Origin: Staphylococcus pseudoxylosus
GTDB taxonomy: Bacteria > Bacillota > Bacilli > Staphylococcales > Staphylococcaceae
NCBI RefSeq assembly: GCF_003697915.1
Contig: NZ_RCVN01000007.1
Span: 1 to 64,000, forward strand
Reading direction: 5' to 3'
DNA length: 64,000 nt
Numbering within the stretch: position 1 is the stretch's first letter; the number at the start of each line of letters is the position of its first letter. The notes under the pieces are model-generated. The model did not search any database and was not told the DNA's origin. It saw nothing but the letters and a program-made list of their open reading frames with translations. Positions 30,353 to 39,005 of the stretch are shown here, piece after piece. The position numbers and the translations under genes were made by a program.

Positions 30353-30532
30353 TTATTTATTTCGCTTAAGCTCTATCATCAATTTTATATAATTAAATAG
30401 AAAAACAAGAATTAAACTTAAAGATAATGACTTTAACAGTAGGTTGACCCACGTACCCTCTGCTGTAAAGTAATGTGTCATTATGCTACATATAATAAAC
30501 GCCAAAAATATAAGCCCCAATTTAAATAACAT
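30353..30532 (-). CDS. Small membrane protein of unknown function
   Basis: A 59-residue protein with two membrane segments (about 4-21 and 31-51) and a basic end (IELKRNK). GAGGTG is 6 bases before the ATG; a GTG three codons upstream overlaps that site. It is convergent with tcyP. Not recognised. Confidence 0.5.
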   Translation of the reverse strand: MLFKLGLIFLAFIICSIMTHYFTAEGTWVNLLLKSLSLSLILVFLFNYIKLMIELKRNK

Positions 30533-30628
30533 GTCTCCCACCTCTTTTAATATAGTTTAGTGGGAAACATGTATTTTTTCAATTTAATTTTTATTTATTA
30601 ATAAGTTTACTGATTCTTTTACTAAAGA

Positions 30629-31519
30629 CTATGAATTAACCGTTGATTGTCCGAAGATTTTTCTCTTAATAGCTTCTCCAGTAGGCGTACCCGCTAAACC
30701 ACCTATACCCGTTTCACGTAATGAAGCAGGTAAATTACGTCCTACTTTATCCATAGCTTCAATGACTTCATCAACAGGAATTTTGCTTTCAACTCCTGCT
30801 AATGCAAGATCTGCTGAAATCAATCCGTTTCCTGATCCTATGGCATTTCTCATAACACAAGGAATTTCTACCAAACCAGCAACAGGGTCACATACAAGAC
30901 CTAATAAATTGCTGATAGCTAGTGCCATTGCATGACCACTCGCTTGTGGTGAAAATCCAAATATCTCCACTGCTGTCGCTGCTGCAATCGCAGATGCTGA
31001 ACCAACTTCAGCCTGACAACCTCCTATAGCACCTGCCACGCTAGCATTATTTGCAATTACCTTTCCGCATAACGCCGCAGCAAATAGGAAATCAATCATT
31101 TGATCTGTAGTTAAATGATGTGATTTTTCTAACTTAAACAGAATTCCAGGTATCGTTCCCGAGGAGCCAGCCGTAGGAGTCGCACAGATAATACCCATTG
31201 CCGCATTAACCTCATTAGTAGCAATGGCACCTTTTAATGCTTCGATCATTTCGTAACCAGACAATGCATGTTCTTGCTCATTATAAGTTGCTAATTTAAC
31301 AGCATCCTGTCCCGTATAACCTGTAACGCTTTTCACGCCTTCACCAGTTGTACCTTTTTCTACCGCTTCTCTCATAACATCTATATTTTGTTTCATAAGT
31401 GCTCTAACTTCATCTCTTGAAATGCCTTTTAATGACATTTCTTCACTAATCATAATTTCCGCAAAAGTTGTTTCATTTTCCACTGCATAATCAATGATTT
31501 CTTGCATCGAATTTAGCAT
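30629..31519 (-). CDS. sdaAA: L-serine dehydratase, iron-sulfur alpha subunit
   Basis: The 296-residue subunit deaminates serine to pyruvate and ammonia together with SdaAB. The cluster-binding cysteines are Cys168 (GAIGGCQAE), Cys210 (LVCDPVAG) and Cys221 (IPCVMRN). ATPTAGSSGTIPG near 113-125 is the catalytic loop of the family. It lies 12 bases after sdaAB and is last in a three-gene unit with a putative transporter, giving a complete serine-use operon. Confidence 0.95.
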   Translation of the reverse strand: MLNSMQEIIDYAVENETTFAEIMISEEMSLKGISRDEVRALMKQNIDVMREAVEKGTTGEGVKSVTGYTGQDAVKLATYNEQEHALSGYEMIEALKGAIATNEVNAAMGIICATPTAGSSGTIPGILFKLEKSHHLTTDQMIDFLFAAALCGKVIANNASVAGAIGGCQAEVGSASAIAAATAVEIFGFSPQASGHAMALAISNLLGLVCDPVAGLVEIPCVMRNAIGSGNGLISADLALAGVESKIPVDEVIEAMDKVGRNLPASLRETGIGGLAGTPTGEAIKRKIFGQSTVNS

Positions 31520-31531
31520 ATTGTCACTCCT

Positions 31532-32212
31532 CTAATGTATATATGAAAAACTTAAAGCATCGTATCTTTCCCGTAATTCATCTATCGTTCCAATTGATAA
31601 CGCTTTATTCAAATGCAACGCAAGTAAACATTTCCCTTCATTAATTGTCTTTATTTCTTCATTAATATCTATCTGACGTTCTATCAAATCATTAATGATA
31701 TAGTTTATCATAGATATATTCGCAACGCCCTCTACTACTAAAATAGGTAAGCCATGATTCATTAATATACACGCACCATCAACGTGTATACTTTTTATTT
31801 TAATAGCACCCCCACCAATCGAAATACCATTAATTTCTACATGTCTACCACAACAATCTAATTTTACAAGCGCACAATTAGGGTGTTCTCCAAGGCTTGC
31901 TCCAGATTCTTCAATAATTTCCACTTCTATATCACACTCTTTTGCAATTTCCGTGGATTGTTTAATGCGTTCATCAAAGGTCCCAAAACCTAAAGCACCT
32001 CCCACAATAGCCAAATCTGTTCCATGTCCCTTATGCGTGGAAGCAAACGACTCGTAATAGTGAATCGTAATTTTTTGTGGCTCATGTTGTAACAAGGTGC
32101 GGGCAGCATTACCAATTTTAACTGCGCCTGCTGTATGAGAACTCGACGGACCCATCATAATCGGTCCAATAACATCAAATGCACTTTGATAATCTTGCTT
32201 TCTAGCCATCAT
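31532..32212 (-). CDS. sdaAB: L-serine dehydratase, beta subunit
   Basis: The 226-residue subunit has SAFDVIGPIMMGPSSSHTAGAVKIG at its N-terminus, the SdaAB signature, and an ACT-like C-terminal domain (LPILVVEGVANISMINYIINDL) of the kind that binds serine in related enzymes. It sits 9 bases after the membrane protein gene and 12 before sdaAA. Confidence 0.95.
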   Translation of the reverse strand: MMARKQDYQSAFDVIGPIMMGPSSSHTAGAVKIGNAARTLLQHEPQKITIHYYESFASTHKGHGTDLAIVGGALGFGTFDERIKQSTEIAKECDIEVEIIEESGASLGEHPNCALVKLDCCGRHVEINGISIGGGAIKIKSIHVDGACILMNHGLPILVVEGVANISMINYIINDLIERQIDINEEIKTINEGKCLLALHLNKALSIGTIDELRERYDALSFSYIH

Positions 32213-32221
32213 TACATCTCC

Positions 32222-33256
32222 TTAATTAGCATGTTTTTTCATACGCGGTAAATTGAAATTTAGACTTGTCATATTGAATTTATTTATCGTTTTACCTATA
32301 ACTAGACTTAAAAGAATGCTTGTTATTGATACAGTAACAATAGTAATCGTCGCACGAATTGGATCGTTAAAGCCAAATAGTACAATGGCTCCTGCAATCG
32401 GTGTCGCCATACCTGTCACATTTATGACTAATCCACTAAAAGTCACTATACATGCGTTAACAACACCAATAATCGCATTAGTTCCATATAATTGAAGTGG
32501 ATATTTAGCTATAATATCTATTTGTGTCAATGGTTCAATAGCTACCGCAAAAGCTTTAGAGCTGTTACCAATTTTTAATTGTTTAAACATAATAAAGTTA
32601 ACAAATGAACTTCCTGTACATGTCAATGCTCCTATCGCCATTGGCAAACCAGTAAGTCCTAATAAACTCGTCAACACCATTGAACTTAATGGCGTCATAC
32701 CAGTTACAGGTATAATTAAACCTAATATTGTTGCAAGGATATATGGGTTATTATCACCCACAGCCGTAACTGCACTACCTATTTGTTGTAACAGTGCAAT
32801 AACACCAGGGCTCATCATACTAGCTAATAAGAAAGCCGTTGCTGGCGCAAACAAAATAACCGTAATTAAATCCAAGCCTTCTGGTACTTTCTTCTCAATA
32901 AATTTAATTACAAAAGCAATCATGTAAGCTGCCAAAAACGCAGGTAAAAGTTTGAAATCATGTAATACCAGTCCAACAATCACTGCAAAAACTGGAGAAA
33001 CTCCCAATTTCAAACATGTCAGAAAACCTACAGCAACACCGCTTAAACCTCCTGCCAAATCTCCTATTTCTTGCAAAAATTTAATATCAAACACGCCACC
33101 AATCGCATAGCTCAAAAATGCTTGTGGTAAAAACGTTGCACAGGCGGCTCCCGAAAGTGCCTGTAGCCCCTTTTTACCGTAAGGTGCAAAATTCAAAAAC
33201 AAAGTCATTGCTAGTAAGACAATTAACAAAGTACCTACACCTAAAATAATATCCAT
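32222..33256 (-). CDS. PTS EIIC-like membrane protein linked to serine dehydratase
   Basis: The 344-residue protein has about 10 membrane segments and resembles the PTS_EIIC_2 group, integral membrane proteins without attached EIIA or EIIB domains. No phosphotransferase partner is encoded nearby, so sugar phosphorylation is doubtful. Its place as first gene of the serine dehydratase unit suggests it moves serine or a related solute; this is inference. Confidence 0.72.
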   Translation of the reverse strand: MDIILGVGTLLIVLLAMTLFLNFAPYGKKGLQALSGAACATFLPQAFLSYAIGGVFDIKFLQEIGDLAGGLSGVAVGFLTCLKLGVSPVFAVIVGLVLHDFKLLPAFLAAYMIAFVIKFIEKKVPEGLDLITVILFAPATAFLLASMMSPGVIALLQQIGSAVTAVGDNNPYILATILGLIIPVTGMTPLSSMVLTSLLGLTGLPMAIGALTCTGSSFVNFIMFKQLKIGNSSKAFAVAIEPLTQIDIIAKYPLQLYGTNAIIGVVNACIVTFSGLVINVTGMATPIAGAIVLFGFNDPIRATITIVTVSITSILLSLVIGKTINKFNMTSLNFNLPRMKKHAN

Positions 33257-33324
33257 TGCTCAAAACCTCTTCCTAAAATTTTAAATTGCATTTTTAAATA
33301 TTTCACAATTCAATAATATTGCTT

Positions 33325-33342
33325 ATTGTAAGCACTTACAAT
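33325..33342. promoter_or_regulatory. Palindromic cre-like operator before the serine operon
   Basis: ATTGTAAG-CA-CTTACAAT is an 8-base perfect inverted repeat. The core TGTAAGCACTTACA matches cre except for the central G. It lies about 70 bases upstream of the first gene. Confidence 0.45.
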
Positions 33343-33474
33343 ATCTATAAAGCGATTTTTTTGAACTTTTTGTGAAGAAATTCACAAAATGAATTAAATA
33401 AGTTTATCCAATTTTGAACTTTCTGGATTGTAAAGGTAGGTTGAATTAGGACCAACACAATGCTCTTTACAAAT

Positions 33475-33531
33475 TAAAAAAAGCTTTTCAATCCACCATA
33501 TAACGATGATGAATTGAAAAGCTTTTTTTAA
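33475..33531 (-). terminator. Hairpin terminator after the 33.5-34.1 kb gene
   Basis: AAAAAAAGCTTTTCAAT and ATTGAAAAGCTTTTTTT pair over a loop of about 20 bases. Confidence 0.88.
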
Positions 33532-34113
33532 TTAATATACCGGTTTGAAAGGCCCCCATGTTATTCGGTGTTTACCGTCTAAAGGAATCGTATCAATTGA
33601 TTTAGATACATCATCAAACCATTTTAAGAATGCAGGGTATTTATCTAACTTAGCCTCAGCGCTATCTAGTGATACATCGTGTAAATACCATGCTTTACTT
33701 TCGAATTCGTATTGAACTTGCGCATAGGCAAGCCGCGTCATATTCACACTATCATACAAACAGTTTACTTGTTTCGCTATAATGGGCGCTTGTGATACTA
33801 AACTTTGAGAAATAACCTTTTTATGTTCTTCATTATCTAAGTCATTCCACATTCTCAACTGGCCGTCCATTTGGAAAAACATATCAATTGTAGGTTCTTT
33901 TTCATCGAAAGAAACCAAGATAAAGATACGTTCAGCAGTGTAATCTACAGAATTAATGGCACCGACAACGAGTTTTTGTGCCACCTTTGCCCAGTATTCT
34001 TGTGCCTCTTGAGGGGTGAGCTGACTCTTCGATGAATAAACACGCTTATCCTTATCATCTTGAACTTCCGGATCCTTCGACTGTTTTTTAAAAATCTTAT
34101 CGAACATGTTCAA
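33532..34113 (-). CDS. DUF600/YezG-like protein
   Basis: A soluble protein of about 193 residues. It has a basic start (FDKIFKKQSK), then LTPQEAQEYWAKVAQKLVVGAI and many aromatic residues. This resembles small YezG-type proteins, some of which are immunity proteins of polymorphic toxins. No toxin gene is adjacent, so the assignment is tentative. The start is unclear: GGAAGGGGG suits a TTG (used here) or a GTG two codons upstream, whereas the first ATG is too far away. Confidence 0.5.
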   Translation of the reverse strand: MNMFDKIFKKQSKDPEVQDDKDKRVYSSKSQLTPQEAQEYWAKVAQKLVVGAINSVDYTAERIFILVSFDEKEPTIDMFFQMDGQLRMWNDLDNEEHKKVISQSLVSQAPIIAKQVNCLYDSVNMTRLAYAQVQYEFESKAWYLHDVSLDSAEAKLDKYPAFLKWFDDVSKSIDTIPLDGKHRITWGPFKPVY

Positions 34114-34186
34114 CTTCACTACCCCCTTCCAGAGAATGAATGGCACATTAAATACGCCTAGAATACTCAGGCTATTTCAAGGTGCG

Positions 34187-34942
34187 TTATTTTCTAATAA
34201 ATCCTGATTTATTTAACTGCTCTAACATATCTAACCTTTGTTTCGAACTCATAAAGTTTGCAATTTGATTAGACCATGTTTCTGAACGTTCTCCGTTTGT
34301 GCGAGCACTATAGTAATCACTAACTGTTTGGTCATAAGCTTTTAATTGTGCTCTTTGAGATTCTATATCATTATCGTATTGGTTTTGATGGAAGACATGT
34401 TCAAATGGTAAGCGAGGTTTAGGACTACCGTCCTCATCATCTTCTGGAATACCTAGTGCCATACCAAATAATGGGAATGTGTGTTCAGGCAAGTTTAATA
34501 CTTCTCGTACACGTTCAACATCATTTCTTAAAGATCCTAAATAAACAATACCGTATCCCATATCTTCAGCTGTAGCAGCAATGTTTTGAGCTACTAACGT
34601 GGCATCAATGGTACCGACAAGTAAGCCTTCTGCTGATTCAAATGACGTTTCCATGTCGTGTTTTGATTCTTGGTTAACGATGGAATGTCTATAATAATCC
34701 ATTACAAATACAAATAAATACCCATTTTCAACCACATAAGGTTGCCCTGATACTTCTTTTAAATCTTCTTTTACTTCTGGATCGTTGATACCAATAATTG
34801 AGTATGCTTGTAAGTAACTAGAGGTTGAAGCACTTTGTCCTGCTTCTATAAGTTGTTTGATATGCGATTCTGAAATAGGTTCTTTCTTAAATTTTCTAAC
34901 TGAATGATGTTTCTTCAGTAGGTTATATACGTGTTCAGACAT
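34187..34942 (-). CDS. nfrA: NADPH-dependent nitro/flavin oxidoreductase NfrA
   Basis: The 251-residue FMN enzyme has the NfsA-type nitroreductase signature: HHSVRKFKKEPIS near residue 11, GQSASTSSYLQAYSIIGI near 33-50, and GIVYLGSLRNDVERVREVL near 130. It matches S. aureus NfrA over its full length. AGGAG is 7 bases before the ATG; the longer frame is not needed. A likely SigB promoter lies 74 bases upstream. It neighbours other oxidative-stress genes. Confidence 0.93.
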   Translation of the reverse strand: MSEHVYNLLKKHHSVRKFKKEPISESHIKQLIEAGQSASTSSYLQAYSIIGINDPEVKEDLKEVSGQPYVVENGYLFVFVMDYYRHSIVNQESKHDMETSFESAEGLLVGTIDATLVAQNIAATAEDMGYGIVYLGSLRNDVERVREVLNLPEHTFPLFGMALGIPEDDEDGSPKPRLPFEHVFHQNQYDNDIESQRAQLKAYDQTVSDYYSARTNGERSETWSNQIANFMSSKQRLDMLEQLNKSGFIRK

Positions 34943-35015
34943 CTTTCCACTCCTCATTTCTGTAAATATATACCCATAGCATAACAAACACACATTTCCA
35001 TTGCTTACATTCTGT

Positions 35016-35041
35016 TTACCCGATTTTCATGATAGTTAAAA
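35016..35041 (-). promoter_or_regulatory. Possible SigB promoter for nfrA
   Basis: Minus-strand TTTTAA, 14 bases, GGGTAA matches sigma-B spacing found at two other sites in the window. Confidence 0.55.
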
Positions 35042-35263
35042 GGGTTAAATGTAATTATCTTTAAGTTTCTATAAATACTTTGCTGATTACTATAAAATTT
35101 TAAAACATCATCAATAAATATCTTTTTTAAAACGGTAATATAAACACTCACACTTAGGTGTAATTTCAAACCTGCAGTGTAAATAGATAATTATAGATAC
35201 ATGTTTCTCTTTTGTTTTTAGTGGAAAACAAATTATGGAAGTTTTATTTAAGGAGGGTTTCAT

Positions 35264-37258
35264 TTGGTTAACAAGAAACAAAAACAATTAAATGAAGTAG
35301 AAAAGCGCAATAACGATAAAGCGATGACTACAAACAACGGCGTTAAAGTAAGTGAAGACGAAAACACTTTAACAGTTGGCGAACGTGGCCCCAGTCTATT
35401 AGAGGACTTTCATTTTAGAGAAAAAATTATGCACTTCGATCATGAACGCATACCAGAACGTATTGTGCACGCTAGAGGATTTGGTGCACATGGTGAGTTT
35501 AAAGTATATGAAGATTTATCTAAATATACCTCAGCAGACTTTTTAACTAACCCTGATAAAACCACGCCTGTCTTTGTTAGATTTTCAACTGTACAAGGCT
35601 CTAAAGGCTCACCAGATACGGTTAGAGATGTAAGAGGTTTTGCTACTAAATTCTATACAGACGAAGGTATTTTTGACCTTGTTGGTAATGATATTCCTGT
35701 ATTCTTTATTCAAGACGCTATCAAATTCCCTGACCTTATCCACGCAGTAAAACCAGAACCCCACAACGAAATACCACAAGGTGGCTCAGCACATGATACT
35801 TTTTACGATTTCTTCGCTCAAAATCCAGAATCCACACACACAACTGTATGGGCAATGAGTGACCGTGGTATCCCTAAGAATTTCAGACAAATTGAAGGCT
35901 TTGGTATCCATACATTTCGCCTCGTTAATAGCGAAGGAGGTTCATATTTTGTAAAATTTCATTGGAAACCACTACAAGGGTTAGAATCTTTAGTTTGGGA
36001 TGAAGCTCAAATGTTACATGGTAAAGATGTAGACTTTCATCGTAAAGACTTATATGAATCTATTGAAAAAGGTGATTATCCAGAATGGGAATTGGGCTTA
36101 CAAATCATTCGTCCCGAACAAGAATTCGACTTTGATTTTGATATTTTAGACCCAACTAAAATCTGGCCAGAAGATCAAGTGCCCGTTAAAATAGTGGGCA
36201 AAATGACATTAAATCAAAATGTAACCAATGTTTTTGACGAAACTGAACAAGCCGCTTTCCACCCTGGCCATATTGTACCCGGGATTGATTTTTCAAACGA
36301 TCCATTATTACAAGGTCGTCTATTCTCATACACCGATACTCAAATTTCTAGATTAGGTGGTCCAAATTTTAATCAAATACCAATTAACCGTCCAGTTAAT
36401 GAAGTCCACAATAATCAAAGAGATGCTATGCATCAAATGAATATCAATAAAGGACAAGTGGCTTATCATAAAAATGCTCTCAATAACAACGACCCACATA
36501 CAGCACCTAAAAAAGAAGGTGGCTATGAGCACTATCAAGAAAAGGTAGAAGGTCACAAAATCCAAAAACGTAGTGAAAGTTTTAAAGATTATTATAGTCA
36601 GGCTAAGCTATATTTAAATAGTCTGACGCAACCTGAATTTGACCACACTGTAGATGGTTTCTCTTTCGAAATAGGTATGTGTAATTCAGTTATGGTAAAA
36701 CAAAACGCAGTGAATCAACTGAATAAAGTTGATCGCACATTAGCAGAGCGTGTTGCTGAAAATGTTGGTGTTGAAGTGCCTAAAACAAACGAAGAAGTTA
36801 AAACCGATGCACAAGATAGTCAATTAACAATGGAAAAATTCGACATTCCACTAGCTGGTCATTCTGTCGCTGTAGTAGTAAATGGAAACATCAGTGCTGA
36901 AACATTGAAATCTTATGCCAAAACATTTACGGAAAACAAGTTAAACTATGCGTTTGTCGGACAACACCCTAAAGATATATCAGAGACGTTTGGTATCACA
37001 GAAACATTTGATACTGCCCATCCGACATTATTTGATAGTCTGATAGTACTATCAGATGATAGTGAAATACTCCCAGCTGCTGAAGAATTTGCAGAACTTA
37101 CGTATAAACACAACAAACCTATAGTTGTAAATGAGTCCGCAGCACAAGGCTTAACAAACGCTAAATTAAATTTTGAAGCACCTGGTATATTCGTTTCTGA
37201 TGAACCACAAACTATCGTACAAGCATTCGACCGTAAAAGATATTGGAGTAGAAAATGA
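35264..37258 (+). CDS. katE: Large-subunit catalase (HPII/KatE clade)
   Basis: The 664-residue catalase has the standard core: distal His69 (RIVHARGFGAHG), Asn142 (LVGNDIPVFF), proximal Tyr356 (RLFSYTDTQISRLG). The extra C-terminal domain of about 145 residues, starting near LAGHSVAVVV, is the flavodoxin/DJ-1-like domain of clade-2 catalases. The start is TTG behind AAGGAGG, giving an N-terminal extension as is usual for the clade. It sits between nfrA and ahpCF, which I recall as adjacent in S. aureus, so it looks like an insertion at that junction. No clear PerR box precedes it. Confidence 0.93.
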   Translation: MVNKKQKQLNEVEKRNNDKAMTTNNGVKVSEDENTLTVGERGPSLLEDFHFREKIMHFDHERIPERIVHARGFGAHGEFKVYEDLSKYTSADFLTNPDKTTPVFVRFSTVQGSKGSPDTVRDVRGFATKFYTDEGIFDLVGNDIPVFFIQDAIKFPDLIHAVKPEPHNEIPQGGSAHDTFYDFFAQNPESTHTTVWAMSDRGIPKNFRQIEGFGIHTFRLVNSEGGSYFVKFHWKPLQGLESLVWDEAQMLHGKDVDFHRKDLYESIEKGDYPEWELGLQIIRPEQEFDFDFDILDPTKIWPEDQVPVKIVGKMTLNQNVTNVFDETEQAAFHPGHIVPGIDFSNDPLLQGRLFSYTDTQISRLGGPNFNQIPINRPVNEVHNNQRDAMHQMNINKGQVAYHKNALNNNDPHTAPKKEGGYEHYQEKVEGHKIQKRSESFKDYYSQAKLYLNSLTQPEFDHTVDGFSFEIGMCNSVMVKQNAVNQLNKVDRTLAERVAENVGVEVPKTNEEVKTDAQDSQLTMEKFDIPLAGHSVAVVVNGNISAETLKSYAKTFTENKLNYAFVGQHPKDISETFGITETFDTAHPTLFDSLIVLSDDSEILPAAEEFAELTYKHNKPIVVNESAAQGLTNAKLNFEAPGIFVSDEPQTIVQAFDRKRYWSRK

Positions 37259-37272
37259 TTAGAACATCCACT

Positions 37273-37298
37273 GTTACGATATCAATTGATATCGTAAC
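37273..37298. repeat. Perfect 26-base palindrome after katE
   Basis: The 13-base arm GTTACGATATCAA is followed directly by its exact complement. There is no T-run after it (GGGGC follows), so it is not a normal terminator. Confidence 0.85.
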
Positions 37299-37346
37299 GG
37301 GGCAAGGTATTTTCGCATGCATCATTTGATAAGCACGCTATAATAT

Positions 37347-37400
37347 AGGACGAGAAAGAAATCAGATTTTACTAATTGATTTCTTCCTCGTCCTTTTTCA
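37347..37400 (+). terminator. Compound hairpin terminator of katE
   Basis: AGGACGAG and CTCGTCCT form the outer stem; AGAAATCA and TGATTTCT are nested; TTTTTC follows. Confidence 0.88.
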
Positions 37401-37601
37401 TTAATAAATTAACATATTGGGTAAATATATATTAAATTAATTATCAATAAATTTTAAGATTTCCATTACATTTTTATCAATATTAGCTATGAAACCTTCA
37501 CTAATGTACTAATGCAACCTCCAGTTGCAACCATAGTAAACCATTTAGTGCGCGACATTATTAACCAATCATTTTACTTTTTATTAAAAGGAGTGATTCA
37601 C

Positions 37602-37955
37602 ATGGAAATTGGTTCAAGAATTAAGGAGCAACGTGAACTCAAAAATTGGTCTCAAGACGAATTAGCAGAAATATTAAATATATCGCGCCAGAGCATATCT
37701 AAATGGGAATTAAACAAAGTTTATCCTAGTATTGATATGCTAATAAAAATGAGCGATTTATTTGATGTATCTTTAGATGAACTTATCAAAGGAGATAAAG
37801 ACTTAAAAAAGACCATTATAGAAACATATCAGCAACCTGTTTCAACACAGTCTAACAATCATCCTATGAATGGGTGGGAATTCTTAGCACGCTATTGGTG
37901 GTTATTCTTCCCTGTTGCTGGTGTGCTTTGGTGGATGATTCAAACATTTATTTAA
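37602..37955 (+). CDS. XRE-family regulator with C-terminal membrane segment
   Basis: The 117-residue protein has an XRE helix-turn-helix (residues 4-60: IKEQRELKNWSQDELAEILNISRQSISKWE) and a Trp-rich hydrophobic end (FLARYWWLFFPVAGVLWWMIQTF) that probably sits in the membrane. AAAAGGAG precedes the ATG; a frame 30 codons longer lacks such a site. It is between katE and ahpC, but its targets are unknown. Confidence 0.82.
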   Translation: MEIGSRIKEQRELKNWSQDELAEILNISRQSISKWELNKVYPSIDMLIKMSDLFDVSLDELIKGDKDLKKTIIETYQQPVSTQSNNHPMNGWEFLARYWWLFFPVAGVLWWMIQTFI

Positions 37956-38293
37956 TAACACTAGTTCAATATAATGCGAGCAGTCTTAAGGAAGTCTTAT
38001 TTTACGAAAAGTTTATGATTACAAATTCCGCAAAAGATAAAACATTCATAAATTTGTAATAATTCCATTTAGCCCTATCAAATCAATACTAAATAAACAT
38101 ATAATCCTTTAAAGTAGCCTTTCTTCTCATTTTCATTGTTTAGTTGAGAATAAAAAGGCTATTTTTAATCTATAGGTAGTTTTCCCAAAAATAAATACGC
38201 CTACTTCACAGGTGTAAATTTGCACCAACAAACTCAGTCACACGTTCGATTACAAGGCACCTGTCTACTATTCATCTTAGCGAGCTTTCTTTG

Positions 38294-38322
38294 TTGACGA
38301 AAATAATGGGAAATGCAATAAT
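38294..38322 (+). promoter_or_regulatory. SigA-type promoter of ahpCF
   Basis: TTGACG, 17 bases, AATAAT. The PerR box begins 13 bases downstream, covering the expected start of transcription. Confidence 0.7.
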
Positions 38323-38334
38323 AGTAAACGAAGA

Positions 38335-38349
38335 TTAGAATTATTATAA
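38335..38349 (+). promoter_or_regulatory. PerR box of ahpCF
   Basis: TTAGAATTATTATAA matches the PerR operator at 14 of 15 positions and overlaps the transcription start predicted from the promoter. Confidence 0.8.
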
Positions 38350-38419
38350 TTAAGAAATAATAATAATTTAACACCATAATTCTAATTAAAATTCAGTTCA
38401 AAAATAGGAGGATGTTTTT

Positions 38420-38989
38420 ATGTCTTTAATAAATAAAGAAGTTTTACCATTCACAGCTAACGCATATGATCCACAAAAGGATGAGTTTTTAGAAGTATCA
38501 GAAGAAATTTTAAAAGGTTCTTGGAGTGTAGTTTGTTTCTACCCAGCAGACTTCTCATTCGTGTGCCCAACTGAATTAGAAGATTTACAAGGTCAATATG
38601 ACAAATTACAAGAATTAGGTGTCAATGTATATTCAGTATCAACAGATACACACTTTGTACACAAAGCTTGGCATGATCACTCAGAAGCAATTAACAAAAT
38701 TCAATATACAATGATTGGTGACCCATCTCAAACAATCACTCGTAACTTTGATGTATTAGACGAAGATCTAGGTCTTGCTCAACGTGGTACTTTCATCGTT
38801 GACCCTGACGGCATCGTACAAGCAGCTGAAGTAAACGCTGACGGTATCGGTCGTGACGCAAGCACATTAGTACACAAAATCAAAGCAGCACAATATGTAC
38901 GTCAACACCCAGGCGAAGTTTGCCCAGCAAAATGGGAAGAAGGTTCAGAAACATTACAACCTGGTCTTGACTTAGTAGGTAAAATCTAA
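38420..38989 (+). CDS. ahpC: Alkyl hydroperoxide reductase, peroxiredoxin subunit
   Basis: The 189-residue typical 2-Cys peroxiredoxin reduces hydrogen peroxide, organic peroxides and peroxynitrite. Peroxidatic Cys49 is in DFSFVCPTE and resolving Cys168 in [14 protein letters not shown] precedes the ATG. It is followed after 16 bases by its reductase gene ahpF and is under a PerR box. Confidence 0.98.
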   Translation: MSLINKEVLPFTANAYDPQKDEFLEVSEEILKGSWSVVCFYPADFSFVCPTELEDLQGQYDKLQELGVNVYSVSTDTHFVHKAWHDHSEAINKIQYTMIGDPSQTITRNFDVLDEDLGLAQRGTFIVDPDGIVQAAEVNADGIGRDASTLVHKIKAAQYVRQHPGEVCPAKWEEGSETLQPGLDLVGKI

Positions 38990-39005
38990 GGAGGCATTGA
39001 TTTAA

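Noticed and set aside
37400-37430. GGGTAA at 37417 as a SigB promoter for the XRE gene
   Set aside because: The matching -35 (CATTAA) is poor, and the distance to the gene is large.
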